Source of the DNA: Vibrio tasmaniensis
GTDB taxonomy: Bacteria; Pseudomonadota; Gammaproteobacteria; Enterobacterales; Vibrionaceae
Direction: 5' to 3'
Assembly: GCF_024347635.1 (NCBI RefSeq)
Contig: NZ_AP025511.1
Coordinates: 124,001 to 188,000, forward strand
DNA length: 64,000 nt
Below are positions 15,390 to 23,733 of the stretch, piece after piece. The translations under genes and the position numbers were made by a program. The notes under the pieces were generated by a model. That model was given only the letters and a program-made list of their open reading frames with translations, had not been told where the DNA came from and ran no database searches. How positions within the stretch are numbered: position 1 is the first letter of the stretch; each line of letters opens with the position of its first letter.

Positions 15390-17180
15390 ATGACGATTTC
15401 ATTCAGCCAAGGGCAAGTCATCACGCCTGAATCCAACAACCAGCTTACGCTTAAGTTTGGTGGTTATTCGAATAAAGGCGTTCGTGATGAAAACCAAGAC
15501 GCCATCATTGTAAAACACCCTAAAACTCGTGCTGAGCAAGAGCTAAAAGGCAGTGTTGCTTGTATAGCAGACGGCGCCAGTTGCAGTGAACACGGCCAGA
15601 AAGCCAGTCACACCAGCGTGATGCAGTTTATCGACGACTACTACGCGACTCCCCAAAGCTGGAGCATTCAGCGTTCAGCACAGAAAGTCCTAACCTCGCT
15701 CAACTCTTGGCTCTTCAACACATCTGTTTCTAATATTCATCCCGCACAACAAGTTAACCACAACGCCCTAGTTTCTACATTCAGCAGTGTGATATTGAAA
15801 TCGAACACCGCGCATATATTCCATGTCGGTGACAGTCGAGTTTACTTATTAAGAGATGGAGAATTACGCCAACTGACCCGTGACCATACACGTAAAACCA
15901 TGGGGCAGAAGCATTACCTAACACGCGCCTTAGGCATGGATAACCAACTCAACGTTGACTATCAAACCCTGCCTATCAAGAAAGACGACTGCTTTATCCT
16001 GACCTCTGACGGCGTGCATGAATTTGTTGATCCCAATACTTTCAAAGAACACATCGATAAGCCTGGGTCTGATTTTGAATACGCTGCTCAAACCATCTGT
16101 AACACCGCATTAAGCCACAATAGCTCAGACAACGTAAGCTGCTTGATTGTGCAAGTCAGCCATCTACCTAAACCTTCGCTCATTGAGTTCCATGAAAAAC
16201 TGGCTAAACGAGCCATTCCACCCGCCTTAAAGCTCGGGCAAAGTATCGATAACTTTATGGTACTTGAGGTGTTGTATGCAGGCTCTAGAAGCCACGTGTA
16301 TCGTGTGATGCAAAAAAAGACACAAACCGAGTTCGTGCTAAAAGTCCCTTCCGTTCAATATCACGATAGCCCGTCGCAACTCCGAGCTTTCTTTAATGAA
16401 CAATGGGCGGGGATCTTGCTAAACAATAAGAAAGTAATGAAGGTCTACCCGACACCAGAGAACTCGCAATTTTTATATCAAATCTGCGAATGGGTAGAAG
16501 GCATCACGCTAAGACAATGGATGTACGACAATCCAAAACCGTCACTCAATGAAGTGCGCGAAATATTAGAAAAGATCACGCAAGGCATTCGAGTATTACA
16601 ACGAGCCGACATGGTGCACCGAGATTTAAAGCCCGAGAACATCATGCTTCAACGTGATGGTGAGATAAAAATCATCGACCTCGGCGCTGTATTAGTGAGA
16701 GGCCTTGAAGAGGGAGAGCTCGCAGACAAAGACGACACTCCATTAGGTGCGGTCAATTACATTGCACCAGAGACCATCAAGCACAATACCGCGACCACCA
16801 GCTCAGATTTGTTCTCTATCGCTGTGATCGGCTATGAGATGCTAACCAGTACATTGCCCTACTCTGAAATGACCGCACAATCGCTTAAGCAATCTCGCCA
16901 CCATCAATGGGAATACCAACCCATCACTCAGAAACGAGCTGACTTACCAAGCTGGGTGGATTTGGTGTTACAAAAAGCCTGCTCGGAATCGCCAGGCGAG
17001 CGTCATCAAGTGTTGGGGGATTTTGTGACAGACCTTTACACGCCAAACCAAAGCTTGGTGAAAAGCAAAGCCAAGCAACCTTTGATAAACCGACACCCAA
17101 TCCAGTTTTGGAAGGTGTTGGCTTTGTTGCTCGGCATTGTTGCCATTGTAGAGTTGGGCTTATTGCTTAGTTCAAGCTGA
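15390..17180 (+). CDS. Bifunctional PP2C phosphatase / Ser-Thr protein kinase
   Basis: About 596 residues. An N-terminal PP2C phosphatase (residues ~15-250) has its motifs: RDENQDAI, IADGASCSEHG, HVGDSRVYLLRDGEL, LTSDGVHEF, SDNVSCLIVQV. A Hanks-type kinase follows (~290-560), with a relaxed glycine loop (LYAGSRSHVYR), VLKVPS lysine, VHRDLKPENIML, IIDLGA in place of DFG, and IAPET. A C-terminal TM (FWKVLALLLGIVAIVELGLLL) tethers it to the membrane. ATG at 15390 (MTISFSQ) is chosen; the frame opens 33 codons earlier at a start inside the upstream hairpin. This fusion is found beside nasA/nirB in several proteobacteria; its targets are unknown. Confidence 0.88.
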   Translation: MTISFSQGQVITPESNNQLTLKFGGYSNKGVRDENQDAIIVKHPKTRAEQELKGSVACIADGASCSEHGQKASHTSVMQFIDDYYATPQSWSIQRSAQKVLTSLNSWLFNTSVSNIHPAQQVNHNALVSTFSSVILKSNTAHIFHVGDSRVYLLRDGELRQLTRDHTRKTMGQKHYLTRALGMDNQLNVDYQTLPIKKDDCFILTSDGVHEFVDPNTFKEHIDKPGSDFEYAAQTICNTALSHNSSDNVSCLIVQVSHLPKPSLIEFHEKLAKRAIPPALKLGQSIDNFMVLEVLYAGSRSHVYRVMQKKTQTEFVLKVPSVQYHDSPSQLRAFFNEQWAGILLNNKKVMKVYPTPENSQFLYQICEWVEGITLRQWMYDNPKPSLNEVREILEKITQGIRVLQRADMVHRDLKPENIMLQRDGEIKIIDLGAVLVRGLEEGELADKDDTPLGAVNYIAPETIKHNTATTSSDLFSIAVIGYEMLTSTLPYSEMTAQSLKQSRHHQWEYQPITQKRADLPSWVDLVLQKACSESPGERHQVLGDFVTDLYTPNQSLVKSKAKQPLINRHPIQFWKVLALLLGIVAIVELGLLLSSS

Positions 17181-17184
17181 TTAC

Positions 17185-17235
17185 AAGTTAGAGTTAATTG
17201 TAAGTTCGAGTTAATTCCAAGTTCGAGCTAAGTGT
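17185..17235. repeat. Three-unit 17-bp imperfect direct repeat
   Basis: Units starting at 17185, 17202 and 17219 read AAGTTAGAGTTAATT, AAGTTCGAGTTAATT and AAGTTCGAGCTAAGT. They lie between the convergent kinase and fruR genes. No function is evident; a replication-slippage product or part of a 3' end region. Confidence 0.7.
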
Positions 17236-17268
17236 TCAAGCTAACTTAGCTTGTGTAACTAACTGGAA

Positions 17269-18273
17269 TTAGCCTCGTTTCACTAAGCTTCTTGGCACGA
17301 GTTCAATGCCAGCTTGGTAACGCTTGGCCGATGCATTTAACGCCAAAGCAAAAGCGCTGTCGGCAATTACTTCAAACTGCTGCGGCAGTGAATGGACTTT
17401 AAAAGGCAAGAAGTCGAGCAGTCGGTTATCACCAAAGGTTGCCAGCTTTACTTGATTAATCAGCTCTGGTTTTTCAACCATTACATCCAACACACCCTCT
17501 AACAAGGTGTAAGACATAGTCACAATCGCATCAGGAACCGTGCCTTTTGCAATCCAACCCTCAAAAACCTCTCGCCCAGATTCCCTATCAAAGTGCTCAC
17601 CATAACCCACAACCATCGGCTTGTTTTCTGCGAGCCCTGTTTGTTGAGTATGTGCTTTATTCGCCGCTTCAAAACCTAGGTGACGTTCGCGTGAGATATT
17701 TAGATCAGGAAGTGCGCCTATCAAACCAACACTATGAATATTGTCATCGAGAATCGAATGCGTCAGTTCAAATGCGGCTTCGAAATCTTCACTGAGTACG
17801 CAAGCAAAGTGCTCATCATCTAACGGACGGTCAATTGCGATCACAGGCGTTCCTGAGTTTTGCAACTTTAAGTAGAACTCGTTGGCGTCTGGCATTGAGC
17901 TCGCAACCAGCAAGGCATCAATACGACGACTTACCAAAGCTTCAGCCACTTTTCGTTCGGTTTCAGCATCATCATCAGAACAACCAATCAATATCTGGTA
18001 GCCCACTTTGCGTGAATTCTGCTCTATCAATTTTGCCAAACGCGCGTAACTGCTGTTTTCCAGATCCGGAATAATCAAACCAAATGAACGGCTATTACCA
18101 GCGCGCAACGACGAAGCGGCGTGGTCTGGACGGTAATTATATTCTTCTACAACCGCCATGACTTTCTGTTGAGTCTTTTCACTGATTCTGTATTTCTGCG
18201 CCTTGCCGTTGATGACATAACTGGCTGTGGTTTTCGATACTCCAGCCAATTTAGCGATTTCATCAAGTGTCAT
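17269..18273 (-). CDS. fruR: Catabolite repressor/activator FruR (Cra)
   Basis: 334 residues, exactly the length of enterobacterial Cra. The N-terminal LacI-type helix-turn-helix (MTLDEIAKLAGVSKTTASYV) is followed by the family-typical NGKAQKYRISEKTQ and a sugar-binding domain (SRSFGLIIPDLENSSYARLA). Cra senses fructose-1-phosphate and controls fru and central carbon genes. Although the frame is open 53 codons further upstream, the start is placed at the ATG at 18273 because the HTH begins there, and the extra codons run through the Cra operators. Divergent from fruBKA with the shared operators between. Confidence 0.95.
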   Translation of the reverse strand: MTLDEIAKLAGVSKTTASYVINGKAQKYRISEKTQQKVMAVVEEYNYRPDHAASSLRAGNSRSFGLIIPDLENSSYARLAKLIEQNSRKVGYQILIGCSDDDAETERKVAEALVSRRIDALLVASSMPDANEFYLKLQNSGTPVIAIDRPLDDEHFACVLSEDFEAAFELTHSILDDNIHSVGLIGALPDLNISRERHLGFEAANKAHTQQTGLAENKPMVVGYGEHFDRESGREVFEGWIAKGTVPDAIVTMSYTLLEGVLDVMVEKPELINQVKLATFGDNRLLDFLPFKVHSLPQQFEVIADSAFALALNASAKRYQAGIELVPRSLVKRG

Positions 18274-18345
18274 ATGAGTGACCTGTATTTTGTGCGTAGG
18301 ATCATATAACGAATGATCTGATCCCTGGATTAGTTGAATTATATG

Positions 18346-18359
18346 CTGAATCGATTCAG
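18346..18359. promoter_or_regulatory. Cra/FruR operator 1 (perfect palindrome)
   Basis: CTGAATCGATTCAG is a perfect 14-bp palindrome that fits the Cra consensus TGAAWCGWTTCA. It lies 73 bp upstream of the fruR ATG and fits autoregulation of fruR and repression of fruB. Confidence 0.85.
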
Positions 18360-18366
18360 TATAAAA

Positions 18367-18382
18367 GCTGAAAGGATTCAGC
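18367..18382. promoter_or_regulatory. Cra/FruR operator 2
   Basis: GCTGAAAGGATTCAGC, a near-palindrome matching the Cra consensus in both half-sites, centred 22 bp (two helical turns) from operator 1, which allows cooperative binding. Confidence 0.75.
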
Positions 18383-18547
18383 AAAATCTGAAAAGTGACT
18401 TCAATCATCCTTTTGAATGAATTGAGCGTCATTTGTCGTCAATAAGCTTTTGGTTGTTTACAAATCGTAAACGAAACAAATTAACGACACGCAGCAAAAC
18501 CGTTTTGGTTAACAGGATTGGCTTTGCTGAATTTTTTTACACTGAAT

Positions 18548-18563
18548 GCTGAACCGATTCAGC
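18548..18563. promoter_or_regulatory. Cra/FruR operator 3, fruB-proximal
   Basis: GCTGAACCGATTCAGC, a Cra site with one mismatch between arms, about 105 bp upstream of the fruB ATG and about 190 bp from operators 1-2. A further half-site (CTGAATCG, 18619) lies closer to fruB. Together the sites could form a repression loop over both promoters. Confidence 0.8.
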
Positions 18564-18668
18564 CAAAGTAAAACAAAGAGCAAAGCAAAGAGTTTCGCTC
18601 CATAAATCTTGCTCTAGACTGAATCGTAGCGATACACAAATTCTCAAGCGATACGCTAAAGAGGCACC

Positions 18669-19802
18669 ATGCTTAAATTATCAAAATCTGACATCACTCT
18701 AGGCCAAACGGCCAATGATAAGTTCCAAGCAATCCAAAATATTGCTGGCGACCTAACAGCCAAAGGCTTAGTTGACTCTGGCTACGTTGAAGGAATGCTA
18801 AACCGTGAAAACCAGAACTCTACGTTCCTTGGCAACGGTATCGCGATTCCTCATGGAACGACTGACACTCGTGACCTAGTGAAAGAGACAGGCGTTGCGG
18901 TACACCACTTCCCTGAGGGTATTGATTGGGCAGACGGCAACCGTGTTTACGTTGCGATTGGTATTGCAGCTAAATCTGACGAGCACTTAGGCATTCTTAA
19001 GCAACTGACCAAAGTGCTAGCGGCAGACGGTGTTGAACAGAAATTAAAGCAAGCGAAGTCAGAAGACGAAATCATCGCCCTACTTAATGGCGAAGTTCAG
19101 CTAGAAGCCGACCTAGACGCTTCTTTAGTTCAGCTGCTGTTCCCTGCAAGCGACATGATTCAAATGTCTGCAGTGGCGGGCGGCCTACTTAAGAATACAG
19201 GTTGCACAGACAATGCATTCGTTGCTGACTTAGTAACAAAAACACCGACTCACCTAGGCCAAGGTTTGTGGTTGTTGGGCAGTGACAAAGGCGTAACTCG
19301 CACTGGCGTATCTTTCGTTTCAACAGCGAACGATTGCGAATACGAAGGCACACCCGTTAAAGCATTGGTGGCATTTGCTGCTTGTAACAGCGCTCACCAA
19401 TCTATTCTGGCAAACCTAAGCAAGATAGTTTTCGAAGGTAAACAGCAACAACTGTTAACCGCTGACGCAGCACAAGTGATTGGCCTTCTAAAAGGTGAAG
19501 CGGTTTCTACAACTTCTCAAGACGATGACAACTGCGCGGTATTCAAAATCAAAAATGCACACGGCCTACACGCTCGTCCGGGCGCAATGCTAGTCGCTGA
19601 AGCGAAGAAGTTTGAATCAACTATCCGCGTATCAAACCTAGATGGCGATGGAAAAGAAGTGAACGCGAAGAGCTTGATGAAAGTCATCGCGCTTGGCGTT
19701 AAACACGGTCATCAGCTTCAGTTTGTTGCTGAAGGTGAAGACGCAGCTCAAGCACTTGAGTCGATTGGCAAAGCTATCGCTTCTGGCCTTGGCGAAGGTT
19801 AA
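18669..19802 (+). CDS. fruB: PTS fructose EIIA / HPr diphosphoryl-transfer protein
   Basis: 377 residues, normal length for FruB. The N-terminal EIIA-fructose domain has the phosphorylated His62 in GNGIAIPHGTTDTR, the same position as in E. coli. A middle linker domain follows, then a C-terminal HPr-like (FPr) domain from about residue 290 with the active His near 301 (NAHGLHARPGAMLV). It passes phosphate from Enzyme I to FruA during fructose uptake. First gene of fruBKA; ribosome site AAGAGG. Controlled by the Cra operators upstream. Confidence 0.97.
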   Translation: MLKLSKSDITLGQTANDKFQAIQNIAGDLTAKGLVDSGYVEGMLNRENQNSTFLGNGIAIPHGTTDTRDLVKETGVAVHHFPEGIDWADGNRVYVAIGIAAKSDEHLGILKQLTKVLAADGVEQKLKQAKSEDEIIALLNGEVQLEADLDASLVQLLFPASDMIQMSAVAGGLLKNTGCTDNAFVADLVTKTPTHLGQGLWLLGSDKGVTRTGVSFVSTANDCEYEGTPVKALVAFAACNSAHQSILANLSKIVFEGKQQQLLTADAAQVIGLLKGEAVSTTSQDDDNCAVFKIKNAHGLHARPGAMLVAEAKKFESTIRVSNLDGDGKEVNAKSLMKVIALGVKHGHQLQFVAEGEDAAQALESIGKAIASGLGEG

Positions 19803-19811
19803 GGAATCGAT

Positions 19812-20789
19812 ATGTCTGATAAACAAATCAAAGCCGTTACCGTAACGCTAAATCCTGCTCTGGATCTGACAGGTAGCATCGATGTTCTAAACGTAGGTTC
19901 GGTCAGCTTGGTGAACAAAAGCTCACTGCATGCGGCGGGTAAAGGCGTAAACGTAGCAAAAGTACTTTCAGAACTTGGCGCTAAAGTCACCGTAACAGGT
20001 TTCCTTGGTCGCAATAACGAAGAGCCGTTCTGCCAACTGTTCGAACAGATGGGCGCAACTGACCGCTTTATTCGTGTCGACGGCGCAACTCGCATCAACG
20101 TGAAGTTAGTTGAAGAAAATGGTCAAGTTAGCGATATCAACTTCCCTGGAGTAGCGGTAACACCGATTGCCATCGAACAGTTTGAGCGCACTCTATTCGG
20201 GTTAGCTGAAGATCACGAATATTTCGTGATGGCTGGCAGCTTACCTCAAGGCGTTTCACCTATGTTATGCGCATCGTGGATTCAGAAACTTCACGATATG
20301 GGCAAGAAAGTGTTATTCGACAGCAGCCGTGATGCACTTAAAGCGGGACTCGATGCACAACCATGGCTGATCAAGCCAAACGATGAAGAGCTATCTCAGT
20401 TATTCAACGCCGAACTAACTACACGCGACCAATGCCAACACGCAGGCCAAGCCCTAAGCGAAAAAGGCATCGATAACATCGTTGTGTCACTTGGTGCTGA
20501 AGGTGTGATGTGGCTTAACCAAGGTGAGTGGTTACACGCTCAACCACCGCGCATGCAAGTAGTAAGCACGGTAGGTGCAGGTGACACCTTAGTTGCTGGC
20601 CTATGTTGGGGTCACATGCAACAGATGCCAAAACCAGAACTTATTCAATTCGCAACCGCCCTATCTGCTCTAGCAGTTTCACAGGTAGGCGTGGGTGTAA
20701 CCAGCCAACAAGAGCTGGATTCAGTACGACAAAATATCCAATTACAGGCGCTTAGTGCTCCAACTAGTCAGTTAGACACAAGTAAATAG
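19812..20789 (+). CDS. fruK: 1-phosphofructokinase
   Basis: 325 residues, a PfkB-family sugar kinase that turns fructose-1-phosphate into fructose-1,6-bisphosphate. Visible are the N-terminal TVTLNPALDLTG, the substrate loop HAAGKGVNVAKVLSELG, FLGRNNEEPFC, and the C-terminal anion-hole/catalytic motif VSTVGAGDTLVAG with the base Asp. Nine bases separate it from fruB and AAGGA overlaps that gap, so it is translationally close-coupled. It removes the inducer of Cra. Confidence 0.96.
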   Translation: MSDKQIKAVTVTLNPALDLTGSIDVLNVGSVSLVNKSSLHAAGKGVNVAKVLSELGAKVTVTGFLGRNNEEPFCQLFEQMGATDRFIRVDGATRINVKLVEENGQVSDINFPGVAVTPIAIEQFERTLFGLAEDHEYFVMAGSLPQGVSPMLCASWIQKLHDMGKKVLFDSSRDALKAGLDAQPWLIKPNDEELSQLFNAELTTRDQCQHAGQALSEKGIDNIVVSLGAEGVMWLNQGEWLHAQPPRMQVVSTVGAGDTLVAGLCWGHMQQMPKPELIQFATALSALAVSQVGVGVTSQQELDSVRQNIQLQALSAPTSQLDTSK

Positions 20790-20804
20790 GACAAAGGGAT
20801 TATT

Positions 20805-22565
20805 ATGAATATTACCATCATCACAGCTTGCCCAAGTGGCGTAGCAAACAGCATCATCGCAGCAGGCTTGTTAGAGCAAGCTTCAAAAACACTGGGTTGG
20901 AACGCCGCTATTGAATGTCAATCTAGCGTATTACCTAACTCTCCAGTATCACAAGACACCATCGACAGCAGCGACGTTGTTGTTATTGCTGCCAACACAA
21001 ACGTTGATAAAGCGCGCTTTGTTGGCAAAAAAGTGTACCAAGCAGCTATCTCTGAATGCACAGCCGATGCAAAAGCATTTCTAGAGAAAGCGGTAGCCCA
21101 AGCAACGGTATTAGACGCTTCTCAAGTTGAGACTACAGTGGAAGTTACTGGTACTTCAGCAAACTCTTCTACAACAGCAAGTACAGGCAGCAAAAAGATC
21201 GTAGCGATTACGGCTTGCCCGACTGGTGTTGCACACACCTTTATGGCTGCTGAAGCGCTGGAAGCAGAAGGCAAACGCCTAGGTCACCAAATCAAAGTGG
21301 AAACTCGCGGCTCTGTAGGTGCGAAAAACCAACTGACAGACCAAGAAATCGCAGACGCTGATCTTGTTATCATCGCTGCCGACATCGACGTTCCTCTTGA
21401 TCGTTTTAACGGCAAAGCGCTATACAAAACGACAACAGGTCCTGCTTTGAAGAAAACAAAGCAAGAGATGGAAAAAGCATTCGTTGAAGCTAAGCCATAC
21501 CAGCACACAGCGTCTTCTAATTCAGCGCCTGCTGATGAGAAGAAAGGTGTGTACAAGCACCTAATGACAGGTGTATCTCACATGCTTCCAGTGGTTGTTG
21601 CCGGTGGTTTGATCATCGCACTGTCTTTCGTATTCGGTATCGAAGCGTTTAAAGAAGAAGGCACATTAGCAGCAGCATTGATGACTATCGGTGGTGGTTC
21701 TGCATTCGCACTGATGATTCCTGTTCTTGCTGGTTTCATTGCATTCTCTATTGCTGACCGTCCGGGTCTGGCTCCAGGTCTAATTGGCGGTATGTTGGCT
21801 AGCTCAACAGGTGCAGGTTTCCTAGGTGGTATCGCAGCGGGTTTCATTGCGGGTTACGCAGCAAAATTCATTGCCGACAAGGTTCAACTTCCACAATCCA
21901 TGGAAGCCCTCAAACCGATTCTGATCATTCCGTTTATCGCGAGTTTGTTCACTGGTTTGGTCATGATTTACATCGTTGGTGGTCCAGTTTCAGGCGTGAT
22001 GAGCGCAATGACAGACTTCCTAAACAACATGGGAACGTCTAATGCGATTCTTCTGGGTGTGATTCTAGGCGCAATGATGTGTTTCGACCTTGGTGGTCCA
22101 GTAAACAAAGCGGCTTACACGTTCGGTGTTGGTCTATTGGCTTCACAAACTTACGCACCAATGGCAGCAATCATGGCAGCAGGTATGGTTCCGGCTCTAG
22201 GTATGGGCCTTGCAACTTTCCTAGTGAAAGACAAGTTTGAAGCAGGCGAGCGCGAAGCAGGTAAAGCATCATTCGTTCTTGGACTATGTTTCATCTCTGA
22301 AGGTGCAATCCCATTCGCAGCGAAAGACCCAATGCGTGTTATCCCTGCATGTATGGCAGGTGGCGCACTAACGGGCGCTCTATCAATGATGTTTGGTGCA
22401 CAACTAATGGCTCCACACGGCGGCTTGTTCGTACTGCTAATTCCCGGTGCTATCTCTCCAGTTCTTATGTACCTAGTGGCGATTGCAGCAGGTACAGCGG
22501 TAACAGGTTTTGGTTACGCAGCTCTTAAAAAGATGAGCGATTCTAAAGTGACTGCAGAAGCTTAA
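20805..22565 (+). CDS. fruA: PTS fructose transporter subunit IIBC
   Basis: 586 residues in the order IIB'-IIB-IIC. The first IIB-like domain (residues 1-100) keeps a vestigial CPSGVANS loop. The second contains the phosphocysteine Cys138 in ITACPTGVAHTFMAAEAL. After a linker at ~220-250, IIC spans the membrane (about 8-10 helices), with GLAPGLIGGMLASSTGAGFLGG and the GGPVNKAAYTFGVG substrate segment. It imports fructose as fructose-1-phosphate. Last gene of fruBKA, ended by a strong terminator. Confidence 0.97.
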   Translation: MNITIITACPSGVANSIIAAGLLEQASKTLGWNAAIECQSSVLPNSPVSQDTIDSSDVVVIAANTNVDKARFVGKKVYQAAISECTADAKAFLEKAVAQATVLDASQVETTVEVTGTSANSSTTASTGSKKIVAITACPTGVAHTFMAAEALEAEGKRLGHQIKVETRGSVGAKNQLTDQEIADADLVIIAADIDVPLDRFNGKALYKTTTGPALKKTKQEMEKAFVEAKPYQHTASSNSAPADEKKGVYKHLMTGVSHMLPVVVAGGLIIALSFVFGIEAFKEEGTLAAALMTIGGGSAFALMIPVLAGFIAFSIADRPGLAPGLIGGMLASSTGAGFLGGIAAGFIAGYAAKFIADKVQLPQSMEALKPILIIPFIASLFTGLVMIYIVGGPVSGVMSAMTDFLNNMGTSNAILLGVILGAMMCFDLGGPVNKAAYTFGVGLLASQTYAPMAAIMAAGMVPALGMGLATFLVKDKFEAGEREAGKASFVLGLCFISEGAIPFAAKDPMRVIPACMAGGALTGALSMMFGAQLMAPHGGLFVLLIPGAISPVLMYLVAIAAGTAVTGFGYAALKKMSDSKVTAEA

Positions 22566-22651
22566 TCCCCCTACTCTGTTTAACGGTTAAAGCTGACGAA
22601 CAGATGCTCTTGATAGAACAGTTCCTTGCTAAAACTGTTCCTTAGTAAAAC

Positions 22652-22679
22652 AAAGGCTCCTCGATTGAGGAGCCTTTTT
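22652..22679. terminator. Terminator between fruA and convergent araC-type gene
   Basis: Perfect 11-bp stem (22652-22662 with 22667-22677), GATT loop, T5 on + and AAA on the other arm. It ends fruBKA and, on -, the efflux operon whose last stop codon is a few bases away. Confidence 0.92.
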
Positions 22680-22680
22680 A

Positions 22681-23733
22681 TTATTCGCTGTCTTGCGTCG
22701 TTAAGACGGGCAACTGAAATGAGAAAGTCACGCCTTCGACATCGTCTATATCGATCTGACGAATCATTTCGACCAAATAACCTTTTACATCCAACTTCAA
22801 ACCTTGTTGCTCAACCGCCTTAAACAGAGCTTCTAAGGCCGTGCTGTACGCCACATCCGAAACCAGATAAACGTCGCTACATAGATAATACCCTTCAGGA
22901 ATTACCCTATCGTAACGGTCTTTCGCGACTTGCCAGTTTCCAATTTCAGCGTCGATGTCGTCCCACTTATTTCTCATTTGCTTGATCGGCATAGTGCCCA
23001 TCAAATGTGTCGACTTTTGACCATATAACTCAAACGCCGTTTCCCAGTCAGGATCATCCAACTTAAGCTTTTGCATACCACGTTCTGGATACCAAACCAG
23101 CTCTGTAGGCATAGACTTAACAAGCTCTTTCTCCATCGAAGACTGTACACCTGGATGTGCCAGTTTCTGGATAAAATCCGCTGTTTCCTTGGGCGTTGCG
23201 TTATAGCCCATTTCTCGAATATGTTTTGCTGTGACACCGAGCTCTCGCTTGAGCGCCTTGCCTAATGACTGCGACGATGAGAAGCCACAGTACTGAGCTA
23301 TCTCAATCACGCTCCATGGCTCATCATTGATCAATAAACCCACCGCGATTTGTAATCGAATTCGGCTTAGATATTGGCCCGGCGTTTCGTTAAACAGCTC
23401 GGTAAATTGACGATGAAAATGGTAGGGCGAAATAGCGCTCTCGGTTGCGATTTCTTCCCACGTGCGACGCTCACCCCACTCTTCATGCATCAAGGTCAAT
23501 GCATGCGTAAAGCGTTTTTGAAGGTGCTCTGGCAAAGATTCAATCAACGTAATCTCAGGAACCAGTTTAAAGGCTGGCTCTAAATGCAAAGCTGGTTTGT
23601 TCTCTTTCGTCATACACTCTTTGGTCTCGGGTACATTGGGTTTACTGTCGGTTAGCTTCGCTGAACTGGATAGCTTCATTGAACCGGATAGCTTGGTTTC
23701 ACTATCGTCTTTGTCCTTTATAAAATCAATCAC
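22681..23733 (-). CDS. AraC-family regulator with C-terminal GyrI-like effector domain
   Basis: 350 residues. A low-complexity N-terminal tail (three KL[ST][GSD]S-type units in residues 14-30) precedes an AraC double helix-turn-helix at about 85-185 (WEEIATESAISPYHFHRQF and WSVIEIAQYCGFSSSQSLGK). The C-terminal half (~205-345) looks like a GyrI-like/AraC effector-binding domain. The order HTH-then-effector is that of Rob/SoxS-type multidrug regulators. GTG start overlaps the RND stop codon by four bases; an ATG 40 codons on would remove the tail. Last gene of the efflux operon, so probably its local regulator. Confidence 0.82.
   Translation of the reverse strand: MIDFIKDKDDSETKLSGSMKLSSSAKLTDSKPNVPETKECMTKENKPALHLEPAFKLVPEITLIESLPEHLQKRFTHALTLMHEEWGERRTWEEIATESAISPYHFHRQFTELFNETPGQYLSRIRLQIAVGLLINDEPWSVIEIAQYCGFSSSQSLGKALKRELGVTAKHIREMGYNATPKETADFIQKLAHPGVQSSMEKELVKSMPTELVWYPERGMQKLKLDDPDWETAFELYGQKSTHLMGTMPIKQMRNKWDDIDAEIGNWQVAKDRYDRVIPEGYYLCSDVYLVSDVAYSTALEALFKAVEQQGLKLDVKGYLVEMIRQIDIDDVEGVTFSFQLPVLTTQDSE

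Noticed and set aside
18274..18432. 53-codon N-terminal extension of fruR
   Set aside because: It runs through the Cra operators, and the helix-turn-helix begins at the ATG at 18273, giving the standard 334 residues.
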